From Haloterrigena alkaliphila (GTDB taxonomy: Archaea > Halobacteriota > Halobacteria > Halobacteriales > Natrialbaceae): a stretch of DNA of 64,000 nt. Positions 52,320 to 61,200 of the stretch are shown here, one piece after another. The notes below the pieces were generated by a model. That model was given only the letters and a program-made list of their open reading frames with translations, ran no database searches and was not told where the DNA came from. The position numbers were made by a program, and so were the translations under genes. Location: contig NZ_CP071462.1 of assembly GCF_017352155.2 (NCBI RefSeq), forward strand, positions 1,736,001 to 1,800,000. The letters are read 5' to 3'. The stretch's first letter is position 1; every line of letters starts with the position of its first letter.

Positions 52320-54071
52320 TCATAGTAGTTTCAACGGTCCCTCGACCTCGACGTCACCCGACCCGTTCTCGATGAAGTACAGATCGATCAATTCAACGCC
52401 GTCTTCTCGTCGAAACACGGGGACGCAGGTTGTCGTGTGTTTGTAGTACTGTCCGCACTTCGTCTCGATCTGATCTCGCGTCCACTCTCCGTCCTGCTCG
52501 AGGTCGTATCGGTTTCGAACCGCGTACGAGTACTCGTCCGCCGCAGCCTTGATGACGCGTAGCGAGAAGTCCCGCGCATCTTTGAACGCGAACGGGCCGC
52601 TCATCGCTTTTGACCGAACTAAATCGCGTTCGTCGACGCCGTCTAAGCACAGTCGGTTCTCCGCGACCGCCCGAAACGCCTCGAGTTCGGGATAATCGCG
52701 GACCAGTACGTCGTAGAGGTACTCGTGGACGGCTTGATCGTATTCCTCGAGAGAGAATCCCTCGGAGGGCGAAATAACGCTCAGTTCGGCGCCGGTCTGC
52801 GTAACGGTTCGACGTTTCGGACGTAACAGCGGACAGAGGAACCCGAGATGATCGGCGTGGAGAAGGTAGGCGTAACTAAACAACCGCGACCGCGATGGAG
52901 ACTCTTTGACGGGATCGTGACCTTCCGCGTAGTACTTCGAGTCGAGCACTGCGATCGTCTCGTCGCCTGCCTGAATCGCGTGATCCGGTTGGTGACGGAT
53001 CTTCTCTTCGTCGTCGAACGGATTCACCGACGGCGAGCGAACCGGTGTCACGTCGTCCAGTTCGTCGAGGTGATCGTACGATTTGACGGAGCCGAGTTGT
53101 CTCTCGATGACGACTTGGGAATACTGCTCGAACAGCGACTCCATGTTCAGAACGTAATCAACCACCAGCTCGCGCGGACCGTCTTTGAGCTGCTGGCCGA
53201 GCGACGAGGACATGATCGCCTTCGAAACGTCGAACGCTTTCCGGTAGTACTGACGCTGTTTCGGCAAGTCACCGAGCGAGAGCCGACGGTACTCGTCCAT
53301 TCGTTCGAGTTCGCTACCGACGCCTAACCGCTCGAGCCGTGCGACCTCTCGGTGGATCTCCGAAAAGATTCGATCGTACGCGAGATGATCGTTCTCCGTG
53401 GATTTCTGTTGGAAGAGTCGAAGCAGCGTCTTTCCGGCGTAGTGTAGTAGCGAGTTCGCCGCGTTGTTGTACTCGGTCTCGTTTCGGATCCAGTGCGGTT
53501 CGATCGTTCCGCGAACGTGATTGAGGAGGGTTTGTTCGACGTCGATCTCGCCGCGCCCATCGAGGCTATCGAGTCGGCGAATAATGAGGTCGCGGATGAA
53601 CCCGTGACGATGGATCGTCTCGAGGCCATCGAGGTAGTTAATCGCGAGGACGACGAAGACGTCGTCGAGGTCGATATCGTCGGACAGAAAGTCTTGTAGC
53701 GGGAGTCCGTGGTACTCGATCGACCGGTTTTGGTCGTACACCGCGAGCAGCATATCGAAAATATACTCCCAATCGATCTTGGGATCGACTTGGACTTTCG
53801 ACGATGGCGTCAGGCTCACGATCCCGATGATATCCGTCGCAGCGACTCGGAGTTCGTCACCGTCGACGGTGACTTTCACGACGTCGTAATCGCGATCGGA
53901 CTCGAGGGCCTGTTGGCTCTTCGTGAATACGCCCGGACTTTCTTGGGTGAAAGACGCCCGCCGGAGCTGATCGGTGATCGACGAAGGGCAATCCTCTATC
54001 AGGATTTCTCCCCGTTCCGGAACGGTGAACGTGTCCCGTCCGTACGTGTAGACGCCGTCGACGCTACTCAT
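52320..54071 (-). CDS. mcrC: McrC-like 5-methylcytosine restriction nuclease subunit
   Basis: 583 residues. The N-terminal McrC domain (QVDPKIDWEYIFDMLLAVYDQ; HGFIRDLIIRRLDSLDGRGE) is followed by the PD-(D/E)XK nuclease core: QPDHAIQ...AVLDSKYY with Asp, Asp and Lys in register near 365-390, and YAYLLHADHLGFLCPLL after it. A C-terminal extension of about 120 residues is longer than in E. coli McrC (348 aa in total). It acts with McrB to cut modified invading DNA. Start and McrB stop share base 54071. Confidence 0.88.
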   Translation of the reverse strand: MSSVDGVYTYGRDTFTVPERGEILIEDCPSSITDQLRRASFTQESPGVFTKSQQALESDRDYDVVKVTVDGDELRVAATDIIGIVSLTPSSKVQVDPKIDWEYIFDMLLAVYDQNRSIEYHGLPLQDFLSDDIDLDDVFVVLAINYLDGLETIHRHGFIRDLIIRRLDSLDGRGEIDVEQTLLNHVRGTIEPHWIRNETEYNNAANSLLHYAGKTLLRLFQQKSTENDHLAYDRIFSEIHREVARLERLGVGSELERMDEYRRLSLGDLPKQRQYYRKAFDVSKAIMSSSLGQQLKDGPRELVVDYVLNMESLFEQYSQVVIERQLGSVKSYDHLDELDDVTPVRSPSVNPFDDEEKIRHQPDHAIQAGDETIAVLDSKYYAEGHDPVKESPSRSRLFSYAYLLHADHLGFLCPLLRPKRRTVTQTGAELSVISPSEGFSLEEYDQAVHEYLYDVLVRDYPELEAFRAVAENRLCLDGVDERDLVRSKAMSGPFAFKDARDFSLRVIKAAADEYSYAVRNRYDLEQDGEWTRDQIETKCGQYYKHTTTCVPVFRREDGVELIDLYFIENGSGDVEVEGPLKLL

Positions 54072-55303
54072 TATTCGTACGAGCCCATCTGGCGGCGTTC
54101 TTGCTCGAGTTCTCGTTCGGCGAGTTCCGCGGCGGGCGAAAGGTCGAACTCCTCGAATTCACCGTTCAGCGACCGATAGTGCTCGGCGATCCGCTCCACC
54201 TGAGGGAACGCTGCCGAGTTGAGAAGCCGTGGAACGATGTACGTCCGAAACGCCTGTCCGACCGCGTCGGTCTGTTCGTATTCGTACTGCCCTCCCTCTC
54301 GACAGGCGACCCCGAGGAAGACCGCCACGTCACGATAGTGCATCGGTCCGAATCGCATGATCGGACCTTGCGACGTCGACTCGTTGCCGTAGTTGATTCC
54401 CTGGTAGTCGCGTTCGAACAGGTGAAGAATCGAATCGTCGTCGAGGTCCGTCTGCTCGCTCACGTGACTGTCGATCCAACTCTTGAACAGCTGGCGTCGT
54501 TTGTCCTCTTCGTACTCGTCGAGTTCGATCATCGCGAAGCGACGAGTGATCGCGTTGTCGAGCTCATTCACCGTCCGATCAGACATATTCATCGTACAGA
54601 TGATGTTTACTCGCTCGTCGAGCTCGATCGTATTCCCGTCGTCCGTCTCGAAGATCGTCTGGTGAGGGTTCTCGATTGCGGTATACAGCGGTCCGAAGAT
54701 CTTCGAGATGTCCGCTCGCGTTATTTCGTCGAGAATGACGCCGTACTTGACGTCGAACTCTCGAGCGCGTTGGACGGCTTCCGAGACGCAACCGAGTTTC
54801 GTCCGATAGCTTAGCGAGTCTCCGGTGTAGTCAGGGCTGATCCCGCCGATAATGTCCGAAGGAGTCCAAGACGGCGTTGCGGTGTTGAGGGTGTATCCGA
54901 TGCCCGTCTCACGGGCGAGTTGCTTGGCGAAAGTCGTTTTCCCCGTACCGGTTGGTCCGTACAAAACGACCGGTTTCCCGGCCTCGAGAGCGACCATTGC
55001 GTTCTGATAGACGTCGCGGGGAACGAGTACGTCCGTTGGTGTGTCGTCACCGCGAAGGCTAACGATCCGTTTGAGTTCGTCAGAAGCGATCTCAGACTCT
55101 AAGACGGCTCGACGGACTTGTCCGAGACCGCGTTCCCCGTCGTGATGAATATCCAACTCCTTCTTTTTGATGAGGAATTCGATCACCCGCTCGTCTTCGG
55201 CGTTTTTGATCGCCTCTACCGTCTCACCCGCGACCCGTTGAAGGATTTCGATGTCGTCCTCCGCCTGCTCGTACGTATACCCGTCCCCAGATGAGTTGCT
55301 CAT
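54071..55303 (-). CDS. mcrB: McrB-like AAA+ GTPase/ATPase
   Basis: 410-residue AAA+ motor of a McrBC system. Walker A GPTGTGKTTFAKQ at about 116-128, Walker B VILDEITRAD, sensor 1 ICTMNMSDRT and an arginine-finger region DNAITRRFAM, all typical of the McrB/MoxR-like clade. The N-terminal 90 residues are a short helical segment, not the DNA-binding DUF3578 of E. coli McrB, so modified-base recognition probably rests in another subunit, perhaps the protein at 55395. One-base overlap with mcrC. Confidence 0.9.
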   Translation of the reverse strand: MSNSSGDGYTYEQAEDDIEILQRVAGETVEAIKNAEDERVIEFLIKKKELDIHHDGERGLGQVRRAVLESEIASDELKRIVSLRGDDTPTDVLVPRDVYQNAMVALEAGKPVVLYGPTGTGKTTFAKQLARETGIGYTLNTATPSWTPSDIIGGISPDYTGDSLSYRTKLGCVSEAVQRAREFDVKYGVILDEITRADISKIFGPLYTAIENPHQTIFETDDGNTIELDERVNIICTMNMSDRTVNELDNAITRRFAMIELDEYEEDKRRQLFKSWIDSHVSEQTDLDDDSILHLFERDYQGINYGNESTSQGPIMRFGPMHYRDVAVFLGVACREGGQYEYEQTDAVGQAFRTYIVPRLLNSAAFPQVERIAEHYRSLNGEFEEFDLSPAAELAERELEQERRQMGSYE

Positions 55304-55394
55304 TGTCCCTACACTATCAGCGCGGCATTAAAAGCCTATTTGCCAGGGGAGTAGCGACGAGAAGTGATCCCTGGTCCGTATAGGTCGGATCTTC

Positions 55395-56483
55395 TCAAGC
55401 GGCTTCGCCTGATATGTATTCGAGTTCCTCAGACGTGTAGGTGTAGCATTTGATCCCGTTCTCTTCACAGTGTTCCGCCAGCTTCGAAGGCCAGACACCT
55501 TCTTCTTCGAAGTCACCTAGAAACGCGACGGTGACCGCATCCTCGTCACCGACGTTCTCACTCTCGACCACCACGGCCGTATTTGGATCGTTATGACTAG
55601 TCTTGATCACCCGGTCTCCCGGCACGTACGGATTCTCGGCGAACTCGAGGTTCTCGTGTTTGTACGTCCAGAGTTTGATGTCCGTATCGTGGCAGTACGA
55701 AGCCAGAATTGCCGGATGATACTCTCGCCAGTCGGCCGGTCCTTTATCAAGTGAGCTCGGAAATGCAACCCTCACAGCTTCCCCGTCCATTTCCTGACCG
55801 AACGCTCCGGTATTCTTCTCCGGGGGCATCACCTCGACGACGACCCCCACTGACGGATCTTCGTCTCCGGCTTTCACCACGCGATCGCCCGGCTGGTACG
55901 GATTCTCCGGCTTCTGGTTCATGTGGGCGGTGTTCGGACCGAGATCGATCAATTCGTTCATCGGTCGTGCGGCGAGGTGATCGAGCTTTTCCGGAGCTTC
56001 ACCCGAGTACTTCGTTTCCGACTCGACCTTCGACTTGAGCGTCTCCAGTCGCTCCCACCCGAGCAACATCAGACTATCCTCGTTGTCCCGGTGCCAGACC
56101 ATAACCGCAATGTCGTCATCGGGATCTCGCTCGACGAGCGACTCGGGCAGGAACGCAGAGACGTCACGAGACGTTTTCACGTCAACCGTGTAGCCGAAGA
56201 CCTCGAAATCGTGCCCCGAGAAGCTTTCGGGGTTACACCGTCGGATCGCCTCCTCGTTTTTCCACTCCCACATCTCGACGGGCAGATACTCCCGACAAAA
56301 CTCGTGGAACGCGAGTTCTCCGAGATTGCCGATCCGCTTCACGTCCAGGTCGTCCGCTCCTTGAATGACCGCTTGATGGTGGGCCCGCTCGTGATCGATC
56401 TTATCGGGGGTGTACCGATACATCGGCCGTATATCAAATACGGCGAACATGAATCTTTGCGTTCGTAATAGCTTGTCCTCCAT
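55395..56483 (-). CDS. PD-(D/E)XK protein with tandem C-terminal repeats, upstream of mcrBC
   Basis: 362 residues. Residues 1-175 look like a restriction-endonuclease fold: E56 (GNLGELAFHEF), D92 (SGHDFEVFG) and D101-x-K103 (VDVKTS). Residues about 193-283 and 283-362 are two copies of one module, each opening with NPYxPGDRVxK, then VVVE, AVxVAF, a WxxxxPAxLA/WPSKLAEHC segment and a closing KxWTY/KCYTY strand; the PGDRV-VVVE pattern resembles KOW/SH3-like barrels. It lies 91 bases before mcrB in the same direction. Could supply target recognition or a second nuclease to the McrBC system (inference). Confidence 0.72.
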   Translation of the reverse strand: MEDKLLRTQRFMFAVFDIRPMYRYTPDKIDHERAHHQAVIQGADDLDVKRIGNLGELAFHEFCREYLPVEMWEWKNEEAIRRCNPESFSGHDFEVFGYTVDVKTSRDVSAFLPESLVERDPDDDIAVMVWHRDNEDSLMLLGWERLETLKSKVESETKYSGEAPEKLDHLAARPMNELIDLGPNTAHMNQKPENPYQPGDRVVKAGDEDPSVGVVVEVMPPEKNTGAFGQEMDGEAVRVAFPSSLDKGPADWREYHPAILASYCHDTDIKLWTYKHENLEFAENPYVPGDRVIKTSHNDPNTAVVVESENVGDEDAVTVAFLGDFEEEGVWPSKLAEHCEENGIKCYTYTSEELEYISGEAA

Positions 56484-57572
56484 CGTTTCCGCGGGCAGCA
56501 ATCCGTTATTTCACGGCAGACCCTGGCCATTCCTTCTTTCCGCGATCTGTCGGTCTCTACAGCACGGAGACGAGTGTCGCAGTCACCCGGTTCTCCCCTT
56601 GCGTGTACGTCGAAAAGAGTAGATTCGCCATGTTACGCGATGTTACGTGCCACTGGTAAGTAATCCGGTCCGATTCGGAACCCGGCTTGTGGTCCGACAA
56701 ATGGACCCGACAATTGCGGCGAGATGATTCGAATGAAGCTTCCGACTACTCGTACTTCTATCAAAAACTAGATTCTGCCATTTCATCCGACGAGGATGCC
56801 GGTTTTACCGACGAACTGTCGTCGACCGCCTTTGCCATCACCGCTTTACGGTCTATCGAATCCAGTGTGAATTGACGACGGACCCATTCCCCGTTCGATG
56901 GCTATCGTACCGACCAATCCGATCCGCGATACGTGATCGACTCAATGGTATCCAGACTTTCCGTTTCGTCACTGGTCCGAATCTACCAGTTCGACCGCTG
57001 AGAACGGTCGCTCTCCGATGAGGTGTTAATCGACTCGGAAATCCGATGACTGGATCCGGCCATTGGCCCTGAACGTCGACATCGCTCGTTGGCTTTGGCC
57101 AGAATCGATGATCGAACCCGGTCCGCCACTCGAGTTTGGTACACCTCCTCTCAAACCCTAATTCGCAGTATTAGATCGGAAACCGACCCGTTTCGAGGTC
57201 GATCTCTCCTACTGGCAGCCGCATTGACTAACGATACTACCGTGTGACTCGGACTCACGCTATCTGTTACTGCCTTCTCCGCCTGAGTCACTATCAAACG
57301 CCGAACCCACGAATTCGACCAATTAATTGGCCGAATTTCACCGATTTCGGGGTTCGGACCCTAAAATCGCCCCACTCGATCGCGCGCGAGCTACCGACTT
57401 ACCTCCCAGACGATTATACGAGATTGAATGGGGGGAAACAAATAGCGATCATCGCCTCCTCCAATTTCGCGTTCACCAATTCAGCCGCCAATAACGGGAC
57501 GCAGTCTGACGGTTTTCTCCCATCCGCCAATTAAATAGTCCAGTTATATGGCAGTAGTCGAACGGCGGGAGT
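56484..57572. other. 1.1-kb region without a confident gene
   Basis: Short open frames here (for example 56687-56875 and 57244-57534 on the plus strand) lack haloarchaeal composition and I do not call them. The segment includes a 30-bp imperfect palindrome at 57310-57339 and repeated CCAAT/CCAATTA words from 57319 to 57540. It precedes an integrase operon, so it may hold the element's regulatory or attachment region. Confidence 0.5.
57310..57339. repeat. 30-bp imperfect palindrome centred on AATTAATT
   Basis: Arms CGAATTCGACCAATT (57310-57324) and AATTGGCCGAATTTC (57325-57339) pair with two mismatches. About 235 bases upstream of the RHH-integrase operon; a plausible operator or recombinase site. 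Confidence 0.6.
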
Positions 57573-57782
57573 ATGGTCCCAAACCAATCAAAGCCGGTCG
57601 CGGCCCGAGTGCCGATCGACCTCGCGGAGCGACTCGATCGGGCCGCCGACGAGAACGATCTCACGAAATCGAAGCTGGTCGCTCGTGCGGTCGAGTACTA
57701 TGTCGACGAAAATCCGGATCGAATTAGAGCGTTCTACCCGGACGGTTCGCTCGCCGCATTCGTCGAGGAGCTATTCGAATGA
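57573..57782 (+). CDS. Ribbon-helix-helix (CopG-type) regulator
   Basis: 69 residues: the beta-strand KPVAARVPIDLAERLDRAADENDLTKSKLVARAVEYYV pattern (given here as KPVAARVPIDLAERL then TKSKLVARAVEYY) is a classical RHH fold. The C-terminal tail is short and acidic. Its stop overlaps the integrase start (ATGA, 57779-57782), so it probably regulates the integrase or acts as its excision/directionality partner. TATA-like TTATATG lies about 30 bases upstream (57544-57550). Confidence 0.85.
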   Translation: MVPNQSKPVAARVPIDLAERLDRAADENDLTKSKLVARAVEYYVDENPDRIRAFYPDGSLAAFVEELFE

Positions 57783-58900
57783 GTCGAACCAACCGTGTTC
57801 CCGAAATTGCCGACGAGACGGACACCGAGAAGCTTCTCAGACAGCTTCAACAGGCGACGGAAGCAACCCTCGAGCCGACCGAGCCCGAAGAAGCGCTCGA
57901 GCTCTACGTCGAGGACAAGGCGCGCGAGTGCCGCAAGTCGACCGTCGCTTCCCACCGGTCCCGACTCGGCTTCTTCGTCGATTGGTGCGCCGAGCAGGGG
58001 ATCGACAATCTCAACAACCTCTCCGCGCGCGACCTCCACGAGTATCGGGTCTGGCGACGCGAGGATCTCAGCGTCAACACCGAGAAGACGCAAATGGATA
58101 CTCTCCGGGTCTTCGTCGAGTGGTGTGAGACGATCGACGCGGTCCCGAGCGGCCTGTTTAAGAAGATCAAGTCGCCGTCAATCCCCGACGAGGAAGCCGC
58201 GAGGGAGACGACGCTACACGTGAGCGACGCGAAGGAAATCGTCGAATACCTCCGCCGGTTCGAATACGCGTCGATCGAGCACGTCGCCTGGGTGCTCCTG
58301 ACCGAGACCGGCATGCGAATGGGTGCGGCCCGCACCCTCGACGTCGGAGACTACCGACCGGACGCCGACAAGCCGCACCTAGATGTCGTCCACCGGCCGG
58401 AGACTGACACTCCCATCAAGAACGGGCCGAGGGGCGAGCGCCGAGTCGGCATCTCTGACGACGTCTGTGCGGTCGTCGACGACTACCTCGAGCACCAGCG
58501 GCCGGTCGTAACGGACGACTACGGCCGAGAGCCGTTGCTCGCGACGGTTCAAGGCCGCATAGCCAAGTCGACGATACGGCGGTACGTCTACAAACGGTCT
58601 CGACCGTGTACCATCGGTCGGGAGTGCCCGCACGACCGAGATCCGGACGAGTGCGAAGCGGCCGTGGACCCTGATCACGCGTCCGGCTGTCCCTCGAGCG
58701 TGACGCCCCATCCGATCCGACGAGGGTACATCACCTATCTGTTGCAGGCCGGTGTGCCGGTCGACGTGATCAGCGACCGGTGTAACGTCTCGCCGAAGGT
58801 CATCGAACTGCACTATGACGTCAGATCGGAGGAGGATAAGATGAGACAGCGCCGGGAGGTGCTCGACGAGATTTTACGCGACGGTTCGGGCGACCGCTGA
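57779..58900 (+). CDS. Tyrosine recombinase/integrase (XerC/D-like)
   Basis: 373-residue site-specific recombinase. An N-terminal SAM-like core-binding domain (about 35-125; STVASHRSRLGFFVDWC) precedes the catalytic domain: R180 (TGMRMGAARTL), the HxxR box HPIRRG near 311, and the nucleophilic Tyr in ELHYDVRS near 347. A Cys/His-rich insertion (CTIGRECPHDRDPDECE...CPSS) near 280-305 is typical of haloarchaeal integrases. Coupled to the RHH gene. Probably mobilises part of this region; another integrase end lies at the right window edge. Confidence 0.92.
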   Translation: MSRTNRVPEIADETDTEKLLRQLQQATEATLEPTEPEEALELYVEDKARECRKSTVASHRSRLGFFVDWCAEQGIDNLNNLSARDLHEYRVWRREDLSVNTEKTQMDTLRVFVEWCETIDAVPSGLFKKIKSPSIPDEEAARETTLHVSDAKEIVEYLRRFEYASIEHVAWVLLTETGMRMGAARTLDVGDYRPDADKPHLDVVHRPETDTPIKNGPRGERRVGISDDVCAVVDDYLEHQRPVVTDDYGREPLLATVQGRIAKSTIRRYVYKRSRPCTIGRECPHDRDPDECEAAVDPDHASGCPSSVTPHPIRRGYITYLLQAGVPVDVISDRCNVSPKVIELHYDVRSEEDKMRQRREVLDEILRDGSGDR

Positions 58901-58969
58901 CCGATTCGTCGATCGATCCGTATCTGATCCGTATCCGATCGGTTCTCACTCGTCGGTCGACCGCTCAGG

Positions 58970-59602
58970 TTAGTACTCGCACGTCGCCTCGAAGGGACAC
59001 GACTCGCAGTTCGGATCCCTCGCCGTGCAGACCGCCGCGCCGAAGTCGATGAGCGCGTGGAGGAAATCGTCGCACCGACCTGCGGGCGCCAATCGATCCG
59101 AGAGATCCCACATTTCGGACGATTCGGGTTCCGCCGATTCGCTCCCGAAAACCCGGGCCAGTACGCGCTCCACGTTCGTGTCCACCGCCGAGGCGTCCCG
59201 TCCGTACGCGTGGGCCAGCACCGAGGCGGCGGTGTACTCGCCAACTCCGTGCAAATTGAGGAGTTCCGATCGCGAGTCGGGCACGCGACCGTCGTGACGC
59301 GCGAGGAGTTGGGCGGAAGCGCGCCTGAAGTACGCCGTCCGTTTTCGCAGCCCCAGCGGCTCGATCGCCTTGGCGACGTCTTCCTCCGGAGCAGCGAGGA
59401 GGGTGCCGGCCGTCGGATATTGCTCTACGAATTCGCCGTAAACGCCGCGGACCTGCTCCGCCGACGTCTGCTGGAGCATGAGCTCGGCGACGAAAATTTC
59501 GAACGGCGAGGCGCTCGGATCGCGCCAGGGTAAGTCGTGTCGTCCGTTTTCGGCGTACCACTCGAGCAGAACATCTACGAACTCGCCGCCTTCATCGGCC
59601 AT
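58970..59602 (-). CDS. MutY/MIG-type Fe-S DNA mismatch glycosylase
   Basis: 210-residue HhH-GPD DNA glycosylase. The N-terminal RHDLPWRDPSASPFEIFVAELMLQQTSA resembles MutY, including the MutY-type Glu (AELMLQQT); the HhH is LHGVGEYTAASVL, the catalytic Asp is in AVDTNVERVL, and the Fe-S cluster is C-x6-C-x2-C-x5-C at the C-terminus. The Tyr after GVGE, where MutY has Ser and EndoIII Lys, is the MIG-type residue of archaeal T/G mismatch glycosylases. It lacks the MutY C-terminal 8-oxoG domain. It may repair T-G mispairs from deaminated methylcytosine. Confidence 0.87.
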   Translation of the reverse strand: MADEGGEFVDVLLEWYAENGRHDLPWRDPSASPFEIFVAELMLQQTSAEQVRGVYGEFVEQYPTAGTLLAAPEEDVAKAIEPLGLRKRTAYFRRASAQLLARHDGRVPDSRSELLNLHGVGEYTAASVLAHAYGRDASAVDTNVERVLARVFGSESAEPESSEMWDLSDRLAPAGRCDDFLHALIDFGAAVCTARDPNCESCPFEATCEY

Positions 59603-59610
59603 ACCGCACC

Positions 59611-59805
59611 TTGCCAGCCTTTTCGTACTTAGAGTCTCGTGGCGATCTCAGCAAGGCGATCCTCCGTACCGCGAATTCGGGCGATCCATTCGACGTACCG
59701 GCTGACGACAGCCCGTTCAAAGATATGGACCTAGCTGATTACAGCGAAGAATGGTTTTTTCGAGGAAAGCATTTTCTGCCTGTGGCCCCAACCGACGAAT
59801 CATGA
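59611..59805 (+). CDS. Possible small protein or gene remnant upstream of the HTH gene
   Basis: 64 residues from TTG at 59611. Composition is coding-like (ANSGDPFDVPADDSP; MDLADYSEEWFFRGKHFLP), and its stop overlaps the ATG of the HTH gene (ATGA, 59802-59805). It may be the C-terminus of a truncated protein. No match recognised. Confidence 0.4.
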   Translation: MPAFSYLESRGDLSKAILRTANSGDPFDVPADDSPFKDMDLADYSEEWFFRGKHFLPVAPTDES

Positions 59806-60398
59806 CCAATGACGACCCCGTCGGCTGGGAGGGCGACGTGAACGAGTCGGTCGTCGAAGAGTGGCTCGAATCCACGACGAAATTCGAGCGGGTCCGCGGG
59901 GTGTTGCGTTCCACGACGACGCCGCAGTACGCGAAGGAGATAGCAAATCGGGCTCGCGTGAGCGAACCGACCGCCCGAAAGCACCTCGAGACGCTCGCGG
60001 AGACGGGATTCGCCGAGACGGTCGCCACGGGTCGCGGGAAACGGTACAAGCGCTCCCGCCAGGCGGTCGCGATGCAGCGGGTCAGCGACATCCATCGGGA
60101 GCTCTCCCGGGAAGAACTGACGGCGGGAATCAAGGACCTCCGGGCGCAGATCCGCGAGTTCCGGGACGAGTTCGACGCCTCGGACCCCGGCGACCTCGCG
60201 TTCCAGCTCGAATCCGACGCGAACGAGGGGTGGGAGGCCGTCTCGGAGTGGCGGGCGGCGGAGAACGACCTCGAGGTCGCGAAAGCGGCGCTCGCCCTGT
60301 ACGACTTCGATCCGGACGCGGGTTCCGGAGAGGAGGGCGGGAGCGATTCGACCCAGCGCGGCTCGTTCGCCGACGAAACGCTGGACGCGTCGGCCTGA
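59802..60398 (+). CDS. Winged-helix protein, antitoxin-like
   Basis: 198 residues. A winged helix-turn-helix occupies about 25-90 (TTPQYAKEIANRARVSEPTARKHLETLAETGFAETV), followed by a helical region that may dimerise (LTAGIKDLRAQIREFRDEFD). The family is common in haloarchaea (I recall DUF7342). It is followed after four bases by a small protein with an HFHxPP motif, so the pair looks like an autoregulated toxin-antitoxin unit. Confidence 0.78.
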   Translation: MTNDDPVGWEGDVNESVVEEWLESTTKFERVRGVLRSTTTPQYAKEIANRARVSEPTARKHLETLAETGFAETVATGRGKRYKRSRQAVAMQRVSDIHRELSREELTAGIKDLRAQIREFRDEFDASDPGDLAFQLESDANEGWEAVSEWRAAENDLEVAKAALALYDFDPDAGSGEEGGSDSTQRGSFADETLDASA

Positions 60399-60402
60399 TC
60401 GC

Positions 60403-60864
60403 ATGGGTAGCATTCGAGGCGAGGAGCTGGCCGGCGACGTGGGCGCGCCGGACGTCGGCGGCATGGAGATCGTCCGCGACGTGTTTCTCCGCGGGGACCC
60501 GCTCGTCACCGAGGTCGAATTCGATTCCGTACTGAGCCCGCGCGAGATCCGACTGACGTTGGACGACGGGATCGGCGACGCGGATAGCGCCCGGATCGAC
60601 GTCACTTGGTACACGTCGGGCGCGTACTCGTTCCATGACACGGATTCGGAGGACGCGAACTGGCGGTTCGACCGCCACCCGAATCCGCACTCCCCCGAGA
60701 AGCACTTTCACGCGCCGCCCGATGCGAGAGCGCACGATGCGGAACCGTCCTGCATCACCGTCGAAGAGCCGCGGCTGGTGGCGCTGGCCGTTTTAAAACT
60801 CTGGCGACGGGCGTACGAGACGGAATCGTTGGCTCATCTTAACACGGCTGAGAATCCGCCATGA
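60403..60864 (+). CDS. TumE-like (DUF6516-type) candidate toxin
   Basis: 153 residues. Strands DSARIDVTWYTSGAYSFHDTDSE followed by WRFDRHPNP and KHFHAPPDA resemble the RWD...HHKH pattern of TumE/DUF6516 toxins, thought to be RNases with a compact beta-barrel fold. Four bases behind the HTH gene. The assignment rests on motif order only; it could be a family specific to haloarchaea. Confidence 0.55.
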   Translation: MGSIRGEELAGDVGAPDVGGMEIVRDVFLRGDPLVTEVEFDSVLSPREIRLTLDDGIGDADSARIDVTWYTSGAYSFHDTDSEDANWRFDRHPNPHSPEKHFHAPPDARAHDAEPSCITVEEPRLVALAVLKLWRRAYETESLAHLNTAENPP

Positions 60865-61200
60865 GTGCGAATCTTGGGGCTCTATCGAAATCCTCGGAGA
60901 AATATGTGCTTTCTACCCTCTGTGATATGTACAGGTAAAGCAGATAACAAAGCGACAATTAACCTCTTTGGCACCTGTCAAAAACCGCGTGCTGAATACA
61001 GAGGATGAAGACAGTATTATCCAGTCGAGAAAAGTAGAATGAACATCACCAGACGACAGCATCTACTAGTAGATATTAGTACTTAATCAAAAAACATATT
61101 AACCCCGTCCTCCTAGTTAGTGGTGAGCCGGTTCCGAAATGGAACTGGACGACGAATGGTGGTCCCAAAATGGGGCTTCCTTTTTCGTTTACAACACCCT
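60865..61200. other. AT-rich intergenic segment with repeat motif
   Basis: No gene seen. Contains CTGTCAAAAACCGCGTGCTG plus AATACAGAG (60977-61002), which recurs in diverged form at 62608-62636 and partly at 62555-62570. Confidence 0.45.

Noticed and set aside
56687-57534. Plus-strand frames at 56687-56875 and 57244-57534
   Set aside because: Composition unlike haloarchaeal proteins, no ribosome site or TATA box at proper spacing, no recognisable features.
57573-58900. RHH gene as antitoxin of a toxin-antitoxin pair
   Set aside because: Its overlapping partner is clearly a tyrosine recombinase, so regulator or directionality factor is the better reading.
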